NCBI GenBank assembly: GCA_963921795.1
Contig: OY997661.1
Span: 34,775,470 to 34,839,469, forward strand
Direction of reading: 5' to 3'
DNA length: 64,000 nucleotides
DNA from: Nannobrachium achirus
Taxonomy: Eukaryota; Chordata; Actinopteri; Myctophiformes; Myctophidae
Shown here: positions 35,205 through 47,041 of the stretch, one piece after another
How the letters are laid out: the number at the start of each line of letters is the position of its first letter
Position numbering within the stretch: the first letter of the stretch is position 1
Made by a program: the position numbers and the translations under genes
Notes under the pieces: model-generated
What the model was told of the DNA's origin: nothing
Databases searched by the model: none
Seen by the model: only the letters and a program-made list of their open reading frames with translations

Positions 35205-35350
35205 TTGTCCCTTTTATGCCCATATATGGAGATCCCTGATGTCATCAATGTTAAGCCAGTAACTTGGAATGCCCATATATAGACATACAGTGTCAGTCTC
35301 GTGTGGTCTATGACGTCAGACATCTATGATGTCAGTCATCTCCGTATTTG
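35205..35350. repeat. CArG-containing repeat cluster 4
   Basis: Exact CCATATATGG at 35220 plus the degenerate CCATATATAG at 35274, in the same unit context. Confidence 0.65.
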
Positions 35351-35606
35351 GGAAAAGTTACATTTTTCCATTTTCCAAGTCCATAGAGAAAATTAATTCA
35401 CTAATAAATTAATATAAATTACACTATATACAATGTATCTCTTAGCAAAATGCAATAAATTGATTCCCGATGAAGCTGGGAAAGGTTGAATATTTCCATT
35501 TTCCCATTCAAGTCAATAGAGAAAATTAATTCACCAATACATTAATATAAATTAAACTATACAACGTGTCTCTTAGGAAAATGCAAGGAATTTAATCCCG
35601 ATGAGG
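35345..35606. repeat. about 130-bp tandem duplication
   Basis: Two diverged copies of 'tttccattttcc...gagaaaattaattca' through 'ttaatataaatta.actata' to 'aggaaaatgcaa...cccgatga.gc'. Confidence 0.75.
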
Positions 35607-35869
35607 CCGGTCGATTTGACATATGGCCCAAGAACATGCCACCAAAACTGTGGGAGGAGTAGCGTGGCAAATTAAAGTTGCAAAGATGGAAGAAAGTCAG
35701 ACAAGTACTGGTTGTCCGACTGGTTGCCCTGTTAAGGCTTGAATAACCATACTAAGAAAAAAAAGGAAGAAGTTTTGGTTCCAGTCTTTCTTTTCTTTTC
35801 TTTTTTGAGATGGACAGCTTATAAGACAACACGGTGCCATGGCATTGGTCCGACATTTCATTGTTCCGA

Positions 35870-36000
35870 CATCCCATTAGTCAGAATACTATGCCTAAAC
35901 CTAACCCTAACCTCAGTAAAACTACGCCTAAACCTAACCCAAATCCTAACCCTAACCTCAGTAAAACTATGAGTAAACCTAACCCTAAAACTTAACCAAA
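35870..36000. repeat. CCTAAACCTAACCCTAA-rich stretch
   Basis: Degenerate repeats of AAACCTAACCCTAACCTCAG with 'taaaactatg' spacers. Resembles but is not a clean interstitial telomere array. Confidence 0.6.
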
Positions 36001-36436
36001 CTAGGACTAGGACATGCAGGACTTATGGGCAGTCCCTGTACAACACAGTATAGAAAGCAGTATAAATGCAGCCTGTAGTCATTTACATCCTCATCCTCAT
36101 CCTAAAACAAAAATACCACGGAACAGTTCAAATACACAGAAATATACAAATAAAAAACTAGTACAAGTTGCACACAAGTAACTCCTGCGCGTATATGGCC
36201 TCGTGGGACGAAGCTCGGTGTTTGGCACGGCAGCCGTGTGCATGCGTGTGTGATTTGTGCGTTGTGCTACAAACATGTAGCTCAACGCATACATTAAGCA
36301 TATAGCTGTCAAACAATGTGCAATGCTCTCTCTGCTAATTAACAACACATGCTGCACAGCTGGGGGGGAAATGCACACTGGAGAAGATGGGCTTGATGTT
36401 CTCTCGTAATTGGTTTGCGTATGTGGGTATGGTACA

Positions 36437-36546
<110 letters not shown>

Positions 36547-36747
36547 GCACATGTGTATGAACGTACACAGTATGTAGTTGTCGCTGTTGGCCGAAAACCT
36601 TGTATGTCCAAAACCGCTACAGGAAGTGGGAAAACAAGAACCTCCTGTGTTCCAATGGATTCCAATGTAGTTGTTATTAGCTCTGTCTATAAATCCCCAC
36701 AGACAGTCTAAAAAAACACTTTCAAACTGGTCTCCCTCGTTTGGGGC

Positions 36748-36801
36748 GAGCTCACAATACATCGCACCACAATGCGCTGTGAGCTTTTATATCTGATATG
36801 T
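36748..36801. repeat. palindrome core, copy 11
   Basis: GAGCTCACAATACATCGC / GCGCTGTGAGCTTTTATATC; strongly decayed. Confidence 0.6.
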
Positions 36802-37742
36802 TCACTACTCTTAAACTCTTTGAAACAATGAACCACTTAACCACTTAAACCCCAGCACCGGTATTTGTGGGGAAGGTTTTCACAGAACATAGCCGATCGA
36901 CAAGCCTGTGATCCTGTTGATTCAATGAAAAGCTGAGAAAACAGCGAATACGCTGCATAGAGTGGTTAATATACTGTAAGTATAAGTAAACCTGAGTTGG
37001 CTCTGTACTTCATGTGCTCTTGTTTGCTTCGACACCAAATCTCTTGACCGATCGGCTATTTTTGGCCAATGCCCCCTGGAATAGGAATCCCAGGTGGTTT
37101 AAAAGGTAAGGAGTGGACAGCGTGGCGGTTAACCCCTTCAGTCGATGTTTTAAAGCTATACTGTGTAAGTTGCTAAACTAGTGGTCAGTAGCGGTATTGC
37201 TTTTTTCGTCCGTTTTTCGCCCGGAGTCGTCGCGGACCCCCGCCGCGGACCACCGGAGCGGCGCCGCAAACCACCGCGACCGATACAAATCCGTGGAGGG
37301 GTAGAACGCATGGTAGAACGTAATCTTCTGGCCAGGATTTGGGGATTAAGAGGTTAAGAATCCTTCACCATGGTAAACACTGTAGCTGAGCGAGGCTACT
37401 TCCTGAAGACCATGGCAGATAAGCTGTGATTGGCCGGTAGTGTATCATGTGTGTATGATCGGTGATGTGATTGGCCAACGTATACAGATGATGCAGATGA
37501 CGCTATTTTTCCGCGAAAACCGGACCCCGGCAAGGATCATAGAAAACATATAAAGAGAAGGCTTTAGAAGCTGATAATAACGGAGTGGGTGTTCTAAAAC
37601 TTTAGCGATTTAACAGTTAGGACAATTTTAAGATTTGTTTTATAAAAAAAGTTACATGGTATAACTTTAATTAAGCTCTATTATGTATGCATGAATACAT
37701 TGTTATTTTGTCCAATCTGTATTGTAAGGAAAAATAAATACT

Positions 37743-37797
37743 TCAAATAGCCTATCTACATCAACATGTTGTGAGCTTGTAGATCAGCTATTTCAAC
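37743..37797. repeat. palindrome core, copy 12
   Basis: TCAAATAGCCTATCTACA / TGTGAGCTTGTAGATCAGC; short centre. Confidence 0.7.
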
Positions 37798-38225
37798 TAT
37801 TTAACAATGTTTTTCAAAATAGTAAAAAACAGCAAAGGTTTTTAGGTTTATGTTTAGGGATGGACGGAAATAGGGCCCATAATATTTTGACCTGAGAGTC
37901 AAAAATGTTATTTCTCCCCTGAGCAAGCAGGCAGGCCCTGTTAGCTCAGAGGTAAAAATTTCAGCACTTGCGCTGGAAACTCAGGGTAAAACCTCAGGGT
38001 AGAAGAAAGTATAAAATAGGGCAGGGTTTCTCAAAGTGGGTGCTGTAGCATCCTAGGGTGTTTTGACTTCACCCAGGGGTGCCTCAGAATTCTATTTGGA
38101 ATTTATCAATATCGCTTCATTTTAACCCTCGATACTTAGTCAAACGGACGTGAGTTGCATTGTACTTGGTGCACAACTTTTCAATCTACGCCAAATCTCA
38201 CGCTCCAAATCTCACGCTCCAAATC

Positions 38226-38275
38226 TCACGCTCACAACATGACACGTTGTAAGCTTGTAGATCGGCTATTTTGGG
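38226..38275. repeat. palindrome core, half copy
   Basis: ACACGTTGTAAGCTTGTAG then ATCGGCTATTTTGG; the left arm is replaced by a short CTCACGCTCCAAAT repeat. Confidence 0.6.
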
Positions 38276-38438
38276 TGAATGAGGGATGCTGAGAACCTCT
38301 GAAATAGGGCATGAATTTATGAAAACACATAAGAAAAAGACATCCAACATGGAGATACAAGGTTTCAGCCTGACAGAGAGGATGTGTAAGTTTTGTTTGT
38401 GTGCATGTGAGTGTGTCTTGGGTCTTGTGAAAGCTGTG

Positions 38439-38566
<128 letters not shown>

Positions 38567-38686
38567 ACTGGGAACAGAGTTGTAGCGATTTATCACAGCA
38601 GGTAGCCTGATTAAAACCCTGCTAGCTGCGGGCTGCGAGAGAGAGAGAGTGCACGATGTAGAGGCCGTCGTTTTGTGAATCATAAC

Positions 38687-38689
<3 letters not shown>

Positions 38690-38744
<55 letters not shown>
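38690..38744. repeat. (TG)n microsatellite
   Basis: About 55 bp of TG, 130 bp from the previous tract. Confidence 0.97.
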
Positions 38745-38749
<5 letters not shown>

Positions 38750-38943
38750 TTATTACTAAACTTTGTGAGCACCAAAATAAGTAGGCCTATAGTACATTTT
38801 TTGAAATCGATTTGGGATTTGAGTTCTATTTCCCTGGTCCTCCCATGAGAAATCGTTAAAACAGATTTGGGTGGTTAGGCTTACAGTTGGGAAAAGATTC
38901 TAGTTGGGTTTAGGATTAAGATTAGGCATTGAGATTTAGCTGT

Positions 38944-38977
38944 TACCGCGTTGTGAGTTTGTAGATCTGCTATTTCT
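38944..38977. repeat. palindrome core, half copy
   Basis: CCGCGTTGTGAGTTTGTAG then ATCTGCTATTTC. Confidence 0.6.
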
Positions 38978-39257
38978 TGGCATTTTTTTTTTTGGGGGGT
39001 ATTCTAAAATCTGTCTGTGCGTTTGTGTGTGTGTCCGTGCGCGTGCGTGAGCGCGTGTGTGCATGCATGTGTGCGTGTGTGGGTGGGATTGTTGGACCCC
39101 TGTTCTTACCTACCACAGTCAGTTTCTGGGCTATAAAAGCAGAGTTGGTAGCAGCAGCATGCTGTGAGGCTGAGGAGGTGTTTTTTAGCTAACTAGTCCA
39201 TACCCGGTGATGTGTGCACCCAAACTATAAGCTGACTTTTGGGTTTATATGCACTTT

Positions 39258-39696
39258 TAGTGTGGTTGCTTAACCCTGGTAATTGACATTATCGAAACGA
39301 AGCTGATAAAAAGCGCCAAACCTTTTTTGAGGCTTCTTTAGGACCTAACAAAAACACCCAAGAAACTGTGAAAAGTGATGGCTCATCACTAGACCATCGT
39401 TTTGTGGGGCCATTTCTAGCCCAAGGAAAGTTTTTTTTTTTGTGCAAAACAAATGCTTGCAATGGATTCAGAATCATGACAAACCCCTAGTTAGACCCCT
39501 CACATCCTACTTAAAGCAGATTTTTTTCTGGGTATTTTCCACCTGTATAGAAAGTGGATGGGAGCCCAACTTGATATGAATAATTCTATGGGTACTTTTC
39601 AAAATAAAGTTCATCGTTAGGTCCTAAAGAAGCCCCCAGAAAAGTTTGGCGCTTTTATCCGCTTCGTTTCGATAATTTTGTTAAGCCAACCCACTA
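39258..39696. mobile_element. long-TIR MITE (family J)
   Basis: 439 bp with inverted termini of roughly 75-90 bp: TAGTGTGGTTGCTTAAC, ATTATCGAAACGAAGC.GAT, AAAAGCGCCAAAC, GGCTTCTTTAGGACCTAAC, mirrored at the right. The interior holds the palindromic GTGATGGCTCATCAC. No long TSD is evident. A termini-less copy is at 9240-9430. Confidence 0.75.
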
Positions 39697-40005
39697 TTTG
39701 TTCGAGACAGAGAGAGACGAACAGAGAGAGACGGACAGAGAGAGACAGGGACAAACAGAAGACAGAAGAGCCAAGCACATCTGGCTGGACATAATCACTA
39801 ACTGCGGAATATCACTGTTATCTTTGTTGCATTATTGGTTATTCACTTGTTTTCGTTATTAATATAATTATTGTTAGGATGTGTATTATTCATTTGTTGT
39901 CCATGTACTGTACGTATAGTATGCAACGTTATGGTTTGCTTTATGTTATACGGTATGTATGCTTTGGCAATGCAAGACATATTTTATCATGCCAGTAAAG
40001 CTTTT

Positions 40006-40010
<5 letters not shown>

Positions 40011-40069
<59 letters not shown>
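40011..40069. repeat. (GA)n microsatellite
   Basis: About 58 bp; further GA-rich text to 40130 and at 40433-40475. Confidence 0.97.
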
Positions 40070-40073
<4 letters not shown>

Positions 40074-40194
40074 GAGAGAGACAGAGAGGCAGATAGACAG
40101 AGCGAGACAAACAGAAAGATAGACAGAGAGAGGAGGGGGTATAAGAGATGTTATGGACACCCAGCTGTGTGTGTCCCACTGGGTTCACATTCTA

Positions 40195-40432
40195 CCAGTG
40201 GAAGGGACCCTATTTTCAAATGGCCGAATAGGGCTGAAGTGGTTAGTTAGTGTATGTTTTGTAATAATAATCTTCAAAGTAACTAGTAACTGAGGTTTTC
40301 AGATAATTGTAGTGGAGTAAAGGTAGAATATTTGCCTCTAGGAGATGTAGTGGAGTAGAATTGAAAGCATTGGACATTGGAAATCCTCAAGTAAAGTGCA
40401 AATACCCAAAAATATGAGTAAATATACTTAGT
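40195..40432. repeat. family IV MITE, degraded copy
   Basis: 'gtaactagtaactgaggtt...gcctctagg.agatgtagtggagtag...ggaaatcctcaagtaaag' as in 14042-14510. Confidence 0.5.
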
Positions 40433-40569
40433 GAGAGAGACAGAGAGAGAGAGAGAGGGAGAGAGGGAGAGAGGGTGGGGGGGCTGCAGATGACATGTCA
40501 TTTCCGTGTGCATATCTGACCTTAAAACCCAGGAGGGGTGTGTGTGATGTCAGCCTGTATATTTGTCAT

Positions 40570-40735
40570 ATTGTCGTTGTCGGGTGGAAACCTCGTACCA
40601 GTATCTCCAAGTTTCAAATGTGTACATTCTTTCGCAAAGCAAAGCAAGGCCGTCGCACAAAACTAGTGAAAACAGCCGATCGACAAGCACACAACGCCTC
40701 GCGGTGCGAGGTTTTCACCCGACAACGACGATATC
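40570..40735. mobile_element. family V element, internally deleted
   Basis: Termini ATATTGTCGTTGTCGGGTGG and TTCACCCGACAACGACGATAT. Contains the palindrome core at 40666, whose right arm is deleted. Confidence 0.65.
40666..40718. repeat. palindrome core, deletion copy
   Basis: GTGAAAACAGCCGATCGAC through GCCTCGCGGTGCGAGG, then straight to TTTTCAC: the right arm lacks the CGTTGTGTGCTTGTAGATC part. Confidence 0.75.
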
Positions 40736-41596
40736 TACACCGCTAGAAGACAGAGGAGAGGAGAAGGGTTTGATCAATGTCAGAGAGAGCGAGACCCTCG
40801 CTGTTAGAACACAGGAACCGTCTCTCACGGGACGTCCTGTGTGTCTCAGCATGTGGTTGTAATGTACGGTGGAGTCAGTACTCCGCGTTGAAAATGCCAA
40901 TTAAGCTTAAGACAGAAAACAGTTTAAAAATAACCGCAGCCTCTTGAGCGTTTGCGCTTCGGTCTACTTCTCTGGATTATGATCAATGGAGCACTTAGTA
41001 CGACCACCAGCGATGGAAGAAGCACAACATTCTTTTACTTGAATGAAAATAGTGAAAATATCAATACCACAATGTAAAAACACTGTTGCCAGTTAAAGTA
41101 TGGTCGATTCAAAATGTATAGTAAAAGTACAAGACATGCAAGAGGTGGTGCCATAGTTTGGTACTTTTTTTGGTTTTCATGTGTCTAGGAGGTTGACAGT
41201 ATTCCATTTGACCCCTGGTGTAGTTGTTATGAGCAATTTTGTATTCCCTTTGTATTTTGGGTTTCTTCCTCAAAGCTGCCACCTTGTGGGTCAAAAGTGT
41301 CGATCCAAAAACACAGCTAGAGTGACATCATATAATCATATCCTCCCCTAATTACCATTCACCCAACACTGTGGGTGTGGTTAACTTCAGCTGGGTTACA
41401 ACCCATCATGACAACCAGGCATACCTAATGAGCTGGTGGGTGTGGCCACATAAAAACCTAATTTCAACTCTTTCTGTACACTTTTTTGGAAAGAATCTTC
41501 CTCCTAGTATAATCATAATAGCTGATAATCATGTTTTAAAGCAAAGATTGTCCCATCTCATATTTTCAAAATGTATTTAAAAAATAAAGAAAATTC

Positions 41597-41670
41597 TGAA
41601 AATAGCAGATCTCAAGCTCACAACGCGTCACAATGTTGTGCGTTGTGCGCTTGTGGATCGGCTATTTTCA
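41597..41670. repeat. palindrome core, copy 13
   Basis: TGAAAATAGCAGATCTCAAGC / GCGCTTGTGGATCGGCTATTTTCA. Orientation reversed: CAGATC on the left, GATCGG on the right. Confidence 0.82.
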
Positions 41671-41844
41671 AATAGCTGAGAATTATTATATAATATACTA
41701 GGGCTGAATTGTTTTTGAGCGGTGGTCGCACCATCTCCTTAGCGTGACCCTCGTGTGTAGCTATGCGTCTATGCGTGTCTGTAGCCTGGCCTGCAATATC
41801 GCTGGGTGACCAGAGAGGTGCTGTCGAGCAGCCTTGAAATGTAC

Positions 41845-41850
41845 ACGCAT

Positions 41851-41934
<84 letters not shown>
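41845..41934. repeat. (ACGC)n-(AC)n microsatellite
   Basis: Short ACGC run followed by about 62 bp of AC. Confidence 0.96.
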
Positions 41935-41936
<2 letters not shown>

Positions 41937-41989
41937 CCTTGAAATTGATGGACAGCACCGCTCAGTTCACACTGGTGTGATGTTTTTGT

Positions 41990-42175
41990 ATAAATAATCA
42001 AATTCTGAAGTGTATTAACTAAAGCTTTCACATAAAAACAGAGCAATATTTGCCTCTGAGACATAGTGGAGTAGACGTAAAAAGTGTAGAAAATTGGAAA
42101 CACTCCAGTTAAGTGTAAAGGAATGAATACAGCACTTGAGTATACTTGTATGTACTTAGTTACTCTCCGCCACTG
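41990..42175. repeat. family IV MITE, partial copy
   Basis: 'atttgcctctgagacatagtggagtag' to 'gtacttagttactctccgccactgg'. Confidence 0.55.
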
Positions 42176-42475
42176 GCAACAACCCACTGGTGGCGTTTCG
42201 TGCGAGAATCGGCACTCTATAGCATACAGTATGAGCGCAGTGCACTTAAAGGGATTCCAATGCATCAAATGTTTAAATCGCTAAAGATATACAGCCGCGT
42301 CGCCCCTATCATGCACTATAAGCATGTCTTTTGACAGATAAAGAAAAAGCTTTTTCCCTCAAACGCATCGCTGCTGGCGATTCCCATCCACAGGGGCGTC
42401 ACAAGGGGGGGAAAAGTGGGACTGAGTTACTAGGGCCCAAGGTGGAAGGACCTTAATTATCTGATACTTTAGTTA

Positions 42476-42563
42476 TTGAAAAATAGCAAGCTCACAGTAC
42501 AATACAATACAACACAGCGCGGCACCGAGTGCCGCGCTGCGAGCTTGTAGATCTGCTATTTTT
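42476..42563. repeat. palindrome core, copy 14
   Basis: TTGAAAAATAGCAAGCTCACAG / CTGCGAGCTTGTAG...CTATTTTTGAA. The left arm lacks 'agatctac'; the centre is expanded with an ACAATAC repeat. Confidence 0.75.
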
Positions 42564-42830
42564 GAAAAGTCGTGAAATGTGTGCAAATCTTTGACTACTG
42601 TAGCATATATGTATTTTGTAAGCCAACATTTGTGTCTCAAATTTTGCTTCCGGGGGTCACTGGAACTAAATATTTTGACCCGGGGGTCCGTGGCCAAATA
42701 CATATCATTTTGGGGGTCCTTCACATGAAAATGTTTGAGCGCCACTGACATAGAAACATAGGTTTTTAAAAAAAAAACCATAGAAGGATTTGAACTTTGC
42801 AAATTTTCTTGCGCAAATGTTCACGATTCT

Positions 42831-42900
42831 TCAAAAATAGCAGATCTACAAGCTCGCAGCCGCGCTGTGAGCTTGTATGTCTGCTACACGTATTTTTCAA
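42831..42900. repeat. palindrome core, copy 15
   Basis: CAAAAATAGCAGATCTACAAGC / GTGAGCTTGTATGTCTGC then an insertion CACGTA before TTTTTCAA. Confidence 0.75.
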
Positions 42901-43414
42901 TAGTTAAAAGCACAAAATGTGTGAGTGTATCCTTGTACCCATGGCCCAGAATTTGGTGTGACAACCCTGCCCATCCAATCCGCTCTCGGAGGCAGCGTCG
43001 ATACGAGGAGGCTGAAGGGAGAGTAATGGAACACACGGCTGTTGAATAATTGAATAAAGCTAATGTGCCGCTGCTTTCAGAGACAACGGGGGACATCGTG
43101 AATGCTGGGCACAAGCATACAAGTCTGAAGAAGAAAAAAAACACACACACTGTTTTGTGCTAGAGCAGGGGTCTTCAACATTTTCAGGCCAAGGGCCCCA
43201 TAGTTGAGAGAGAGATGAAGCAGGGACCCCCACAACCTTTTCATAGATTCCATATAGTTTCATTGTTTGACAGCACAGTCGTCAGTGTATTTTGGATTCA
43301 TGTCAATTTGTGTTTTCAGATATTTAACCACTTGAACCGTCAATACTTAATAAACGTAACCTTTCACTCTGTACTTAGTCTGCTCTTTGTCTCTCTCTAC
43401 ACCAAAGCTCTTTG

Positions 43415-43489
43415 CCGAAAATAGGCGATCTAAGAGCCTATTGTAGATCGCCTGCGCGCTGCGAGGCGTTGTGAGCTTGTAGATCTGTC
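43415..43489. repeat. palindrome core, rearranged copy
   Basis: AAAATAGGCGATCTAAGAGC, then TTGTAGATCGCC, then GCGAGGCGTTGTGAGCTTGTAG; one extra partial arm. Confidence 0.65.
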
Positions 43490-43871
43490 AGCGGCCCGGC
43501 GCCACCAATCAAAAACGATTGCCGGCGCCAATCAAGCATGGTCTAAGCCTGGGCCCCCCATGCCCAGAATACGGACACTAGGGTTCAAGGGAACAAGACA
43601 TGCTCTATAAAGAGTTTTAATTTCAAAGAGGATTGGTGGCCATTTAATTTGGGACTTCTCGCGTGAGATTCTCCATAAGATACTATCAAGTTAGGACAAC
43701 AACAAGACCAAAGGTAACGGAATGATTCCATGGAACACATGTATCAGGCTAATAGGCCGTGCTATCAGTCATTGTTAAGTGCATGGTGTGGCTGTTCTAT
43801 TGATCGGCTGCTGCATTGCTAGAGAGAGACAAAGTGCTGACTCATGGAGAAAAAAGAAAAACATCTGGCAT

Positions 43872-44714
43872 CAGTGGTGGAAAAAGTATTCACGTTTTTT
43901 AGTTTTTTTTTTTTTTTACTTATAGTAAAAGTATATCAATACTGCAATGAATGAGTCTGTTAGAAGTGAAAGTCTGGAATTCAAAATTCACTTGAGTAAA
44001 AGTACAAAGGTATTGTTATCAAAATGTACTTAAGAAGTACCAAAAGTAGAATGTACTCGTTATGCAGAATGTCCCATTTCACAAGGTTTCAAATGTATGA
44101 ATTTTATACAATCTTATACAGATCTACAAGCTCACATTATACAGATCTACAAGCTCACACTGCATCACATTGTGAGTCTTCGCAACGCATTGTGAGCTTG
44201 TAGATTGGCTATTCTCAAATGGCCGAAATGTATGTAGGGCTGTAGTGGTGGTTAATGTATGTTTTGTAATAATAATCCAAATCTCCAAAGTAACTAGTAA
44301 CCAAAGTTGTCAAATAATTGTACAGTAGTAGAGTAAAAAGTACATTATTTGCCACTGACATGTAGTGAAGTAGGAGTAGGTGTTGGAGTAAAAGTACTGA
44401 AAATCGGAAATACTCCAGTAAAGTAAAAGTACCTCAGAATTGTACTTAAAGGGGCACTCCACCACTTTTCAACCTATGTTCATATAATTGGTCCTCACTC
44501 AAAAATAGCTTTTCTTTTTTTTGATGATGATGTCACAAGACGATGGATTCTGAACTTCCCACAGCTCTCCTAGGAGACTGAGTAGAAAAAAAATTGTGAT
44601 ATTTTATCATGAACATTAGTGAGGACCTATTATATGAAGACAGGTTGAAAAGTGGTGAACTACTCCTTTAAGTACAGTACTTGAGTACATGTACTTAGTG
44701 ACTTTACGCCACTG
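43872..44714. mobile_element. family IV hAT-like element with nested family H
   Basis: 843 bp, flanks TCTGGCAT (43864-43871) and TATGGCAT (44715-44722), a 7/8 duplication. Left end CAGTGGTGGAAAAAGTA, right end GACTTTACGCCACTG. Family H ('aaaggggcactccaccacttttcaacct' to 'aggttgaaaagtggtgaactactcctttaa') is nested at about 44447-44672. Confidence 0.8.
44117..44216. repeat. palindrome core, left arm duplicated
   Basis: TATACAGATCTACAAGCTCAC occurs twice in tandem before the centre and the right arm GCATTGTGAGCTTGTAG. Confidence 0.75.
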
Positions 44715-45107
44715 TATGGCATCATCTCAGCATCTCTGTGCCAAGGAGCAGGCACCATCCCGACACCATCTCTCCACGATTTATTGTCATGCGAATAATT
44801 CGCCATTAACGATTTAATGGATTTTGGCATTGGAACATTGAAGCATAATGAATTTTTAAAAAATGCATCGGCTTGCGAACAAAAAATTGCAAAGGGGCAG
44901 TTATGTTAAATAACTTTAAATTATGCGCAGAAATGATTGGTACCGATAATCAAAATAAGTAACGTACTGTACTATGGCCAAAACAGACCATATAATATTT
45001 TATGCTTTCAAAATCCTATATTATTCAAATTGGATACTGCAATGGTTCCCAAACCTCTCAGGTCGACAACCAAAAGAGATTAGATGTTTGCCCGGGGGCC
45101 CAAACTA

Positions 45108-45174
45108 GTGAAAATAGCAGATCTACAAGCACACTTCGATTTGCGCCGCGCTGCGAACTTGTAGCTATTTTCAC
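45108..45174. repeat. palindrome core, copy 16
   Basis: GTGAAAATAGCAGATCTACAAG / CGAACTTGTAGCTATTTTCAC; 'atctg' is deleted from the right arm. Confidence 0.75.
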
Positions 45175-45239
45175 AACGTATTTTATTTATTTTATGTAAT
45201 TTCTTACATCTGTTTACTTATTCATCTATTATTTATTAT

Positions 45240-45870
45240 TTGAAATGCCCATATATAGGCATGACATGTCACTATGACTCAGACATAACCATAAACAAAC
45301 CTGTTACGCCTATATACAGTATTGACAGAGTTGTCCAGACCCATATCCGACAGCTATGCCATATACAGTATGGTCATATGCATACATAGGACCCACTGAC
45401 TTAAGTTTGCTGTGCATATATGGATGTCAGTTGTCCAGAATCGCTATTTCAACCGATATGCCCATATATGGGTATGAGTATGCCAATATATGGCCATGTA
45501 CTGATGACATTAGGGATCTCCATATATGGTAATAAAAGGGACAAGGACTGACAGATACAGAGATCTCTATATATGGGCATAAAAGGGACGCAGACAGACG
45601 AGTACATCCCATACTCTGAAAAAAAGGACCCATGGCAGGGATGCACCAAGTGGAAAGTCAGTCGGATCATTGGATCTCCAAAAACTATGATAAATCTGCA
45701 AATTCCTATATATGGAATAACCTGGTGTAATCAATATGTCATAAACTGGCCTGGACTCTTTTATTTGGCAATGCATCACACAGAACTCCATGTATGGGCA
45801 TAGAAGGAGCACAAACAGACAGGTACATAAATCTCCACATATGGGCATAAAAGGGACACAGACAGACATC
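45240..45870. repeat. CArG-containing repeat cluster 5
   Basis: Exact CCATATATGG at 45462 and 45520 plus many one-off variants (CTATATATGG, CCATGTATGG, CCACATATGG), with 'gggcataaaagggacacagacagac' units. Confidence 0.7.
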
Positions 45871-46124
45871 CATTTCTTATCTAATATGGGAAATGGTGTC
45901 TGCTCACAGACATACACACACATACACAGTGTTCCCATGAAGATTGGCCAGTGCGGGATGGGACGTACAAACAGACAAAGCCAGGTGTCGGAGCGGTTTG
46001 CACCGCCCAAAAATAACTTCAGGTTTAAATCAAATGCAAAAAAAAAACCCCCCAAAAAACGAAGAAATCACTCCTCAGCCTCACAGCCTGTTGCTACCAG
46101 GTCCGCTGTGGTAGGTAAGAACAG

Positions 46125-46337
46125 GCAGCAGTGGCTCAGGAGGTAGAGCGGCCGCCCAGTTCGATCCCAGGCTCCCCCAGAGTTAGTGTCGAAGTGTCCT
46201 TGAGCAAGAAACTGAACCCCTAATTCCTCTCGATGAGCAGGTTGGCTTGGTTTCCTCTGCCATCCGTGTGTGAATCCGTGGCTGAATGTAATTCACTTTG
46301 TAATCATTGTTATATAAATTCACCATTTACCATTTAA
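46125..46337 (+). mobile_element. tRNA-derived SINE
   Basis: Head GCAGTGGCTCAGGAGGTAGAG (A-box-like) and GTTCGATCCCAGG (B-box-like), then GTCGAAGTGTCCTTGAGCAA and a tail ...TATAAATTCACCATTTACC. I recognise this as a common fish tRNA-derived SINE type. The tRNA-like part has lost some bases between the boxes. Confidence 0.75.
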
Positions 46338-46920
46338 CAGTGTTGATCAACACCATGTCGAGAACCATCAGAGTATTAGATTGACACCGCTGCTAAAACA
46401 TATCATACCTGTCCAAAGGTTTATCATTCTGCTCTCCAACCTGCACTTTAACCTTTAATACTTTTATTTCATGTATATTTTCATTATTATCTATTGTCGT
46501 GTTAGCACAGCAGGGACTCTGTCAGAGCAGTTCAGTGTAGGCGCACCGCAGAGGCTGAAAAGGTCACCACCCAGTCAAAACGTCAGAAAAATATACCAAT
46601 ATGCAGACAATGCAGTGGTCGTGTGAAGTACATTTACTTAAGTATACTAAGTACGCATTGTGAGCTGTGTCATATTTGATTCATAAAAAAAGGATGATGA
46701 GATGTATAAAAGATTTTCAATCTGTCCAAATGGAAACATATTCTCTCAAGTTTTCCTTGTGACATACTGTATCTTGGGGGAAAGATTTAAACAAAAACAA
46801 GAATAAGAACTAATGAAAACTATAACTAGACTGCACTCTGCACTTGTGCACTCGTGGCCATATATGGCCTACTTGTGCGCCAGCAGAGTGTGCAAGTACG
46901 TATGCAGTATGTGGGTGGGC
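46338..46920. other. non-coding; one isolated CArG decamer
   Basis: No gene. Exact CCATATATGG at 46858 sits outside the usual repeat context. Confidence 0.45.
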
Positions 46921-46925
46921 AATTT

Positions 46926-46961
46926 GGCACTCTGCCGAGGTGCCAACCTCGGCAGAGTGCC
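46926..46961. repeat. perfect 16-bp-arm stem-loop
   Basis: GGCACTCTGCCGAGGT / ACCTCGGCAGAGTGCC around GCCA; followed by direct repeats of 'caatggatgttatcatc' (46978-47015). Confidence 0.88.
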
Positions 46962-47041
46962 GATCCAGTTGCTAATCCAATGGATGTTATCATCCATTGG
47001 ATGTTATCATCCAATGGGTTTTCCCATTTGATGATGCAAAC

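Noticed and set aside
35870-36000. Interstitial telomere repeat
   Set aside because: CCTAACCCTAA units are degenerate and interspersed with non-telomeric spacers; more likely part of a dispersed repeat.
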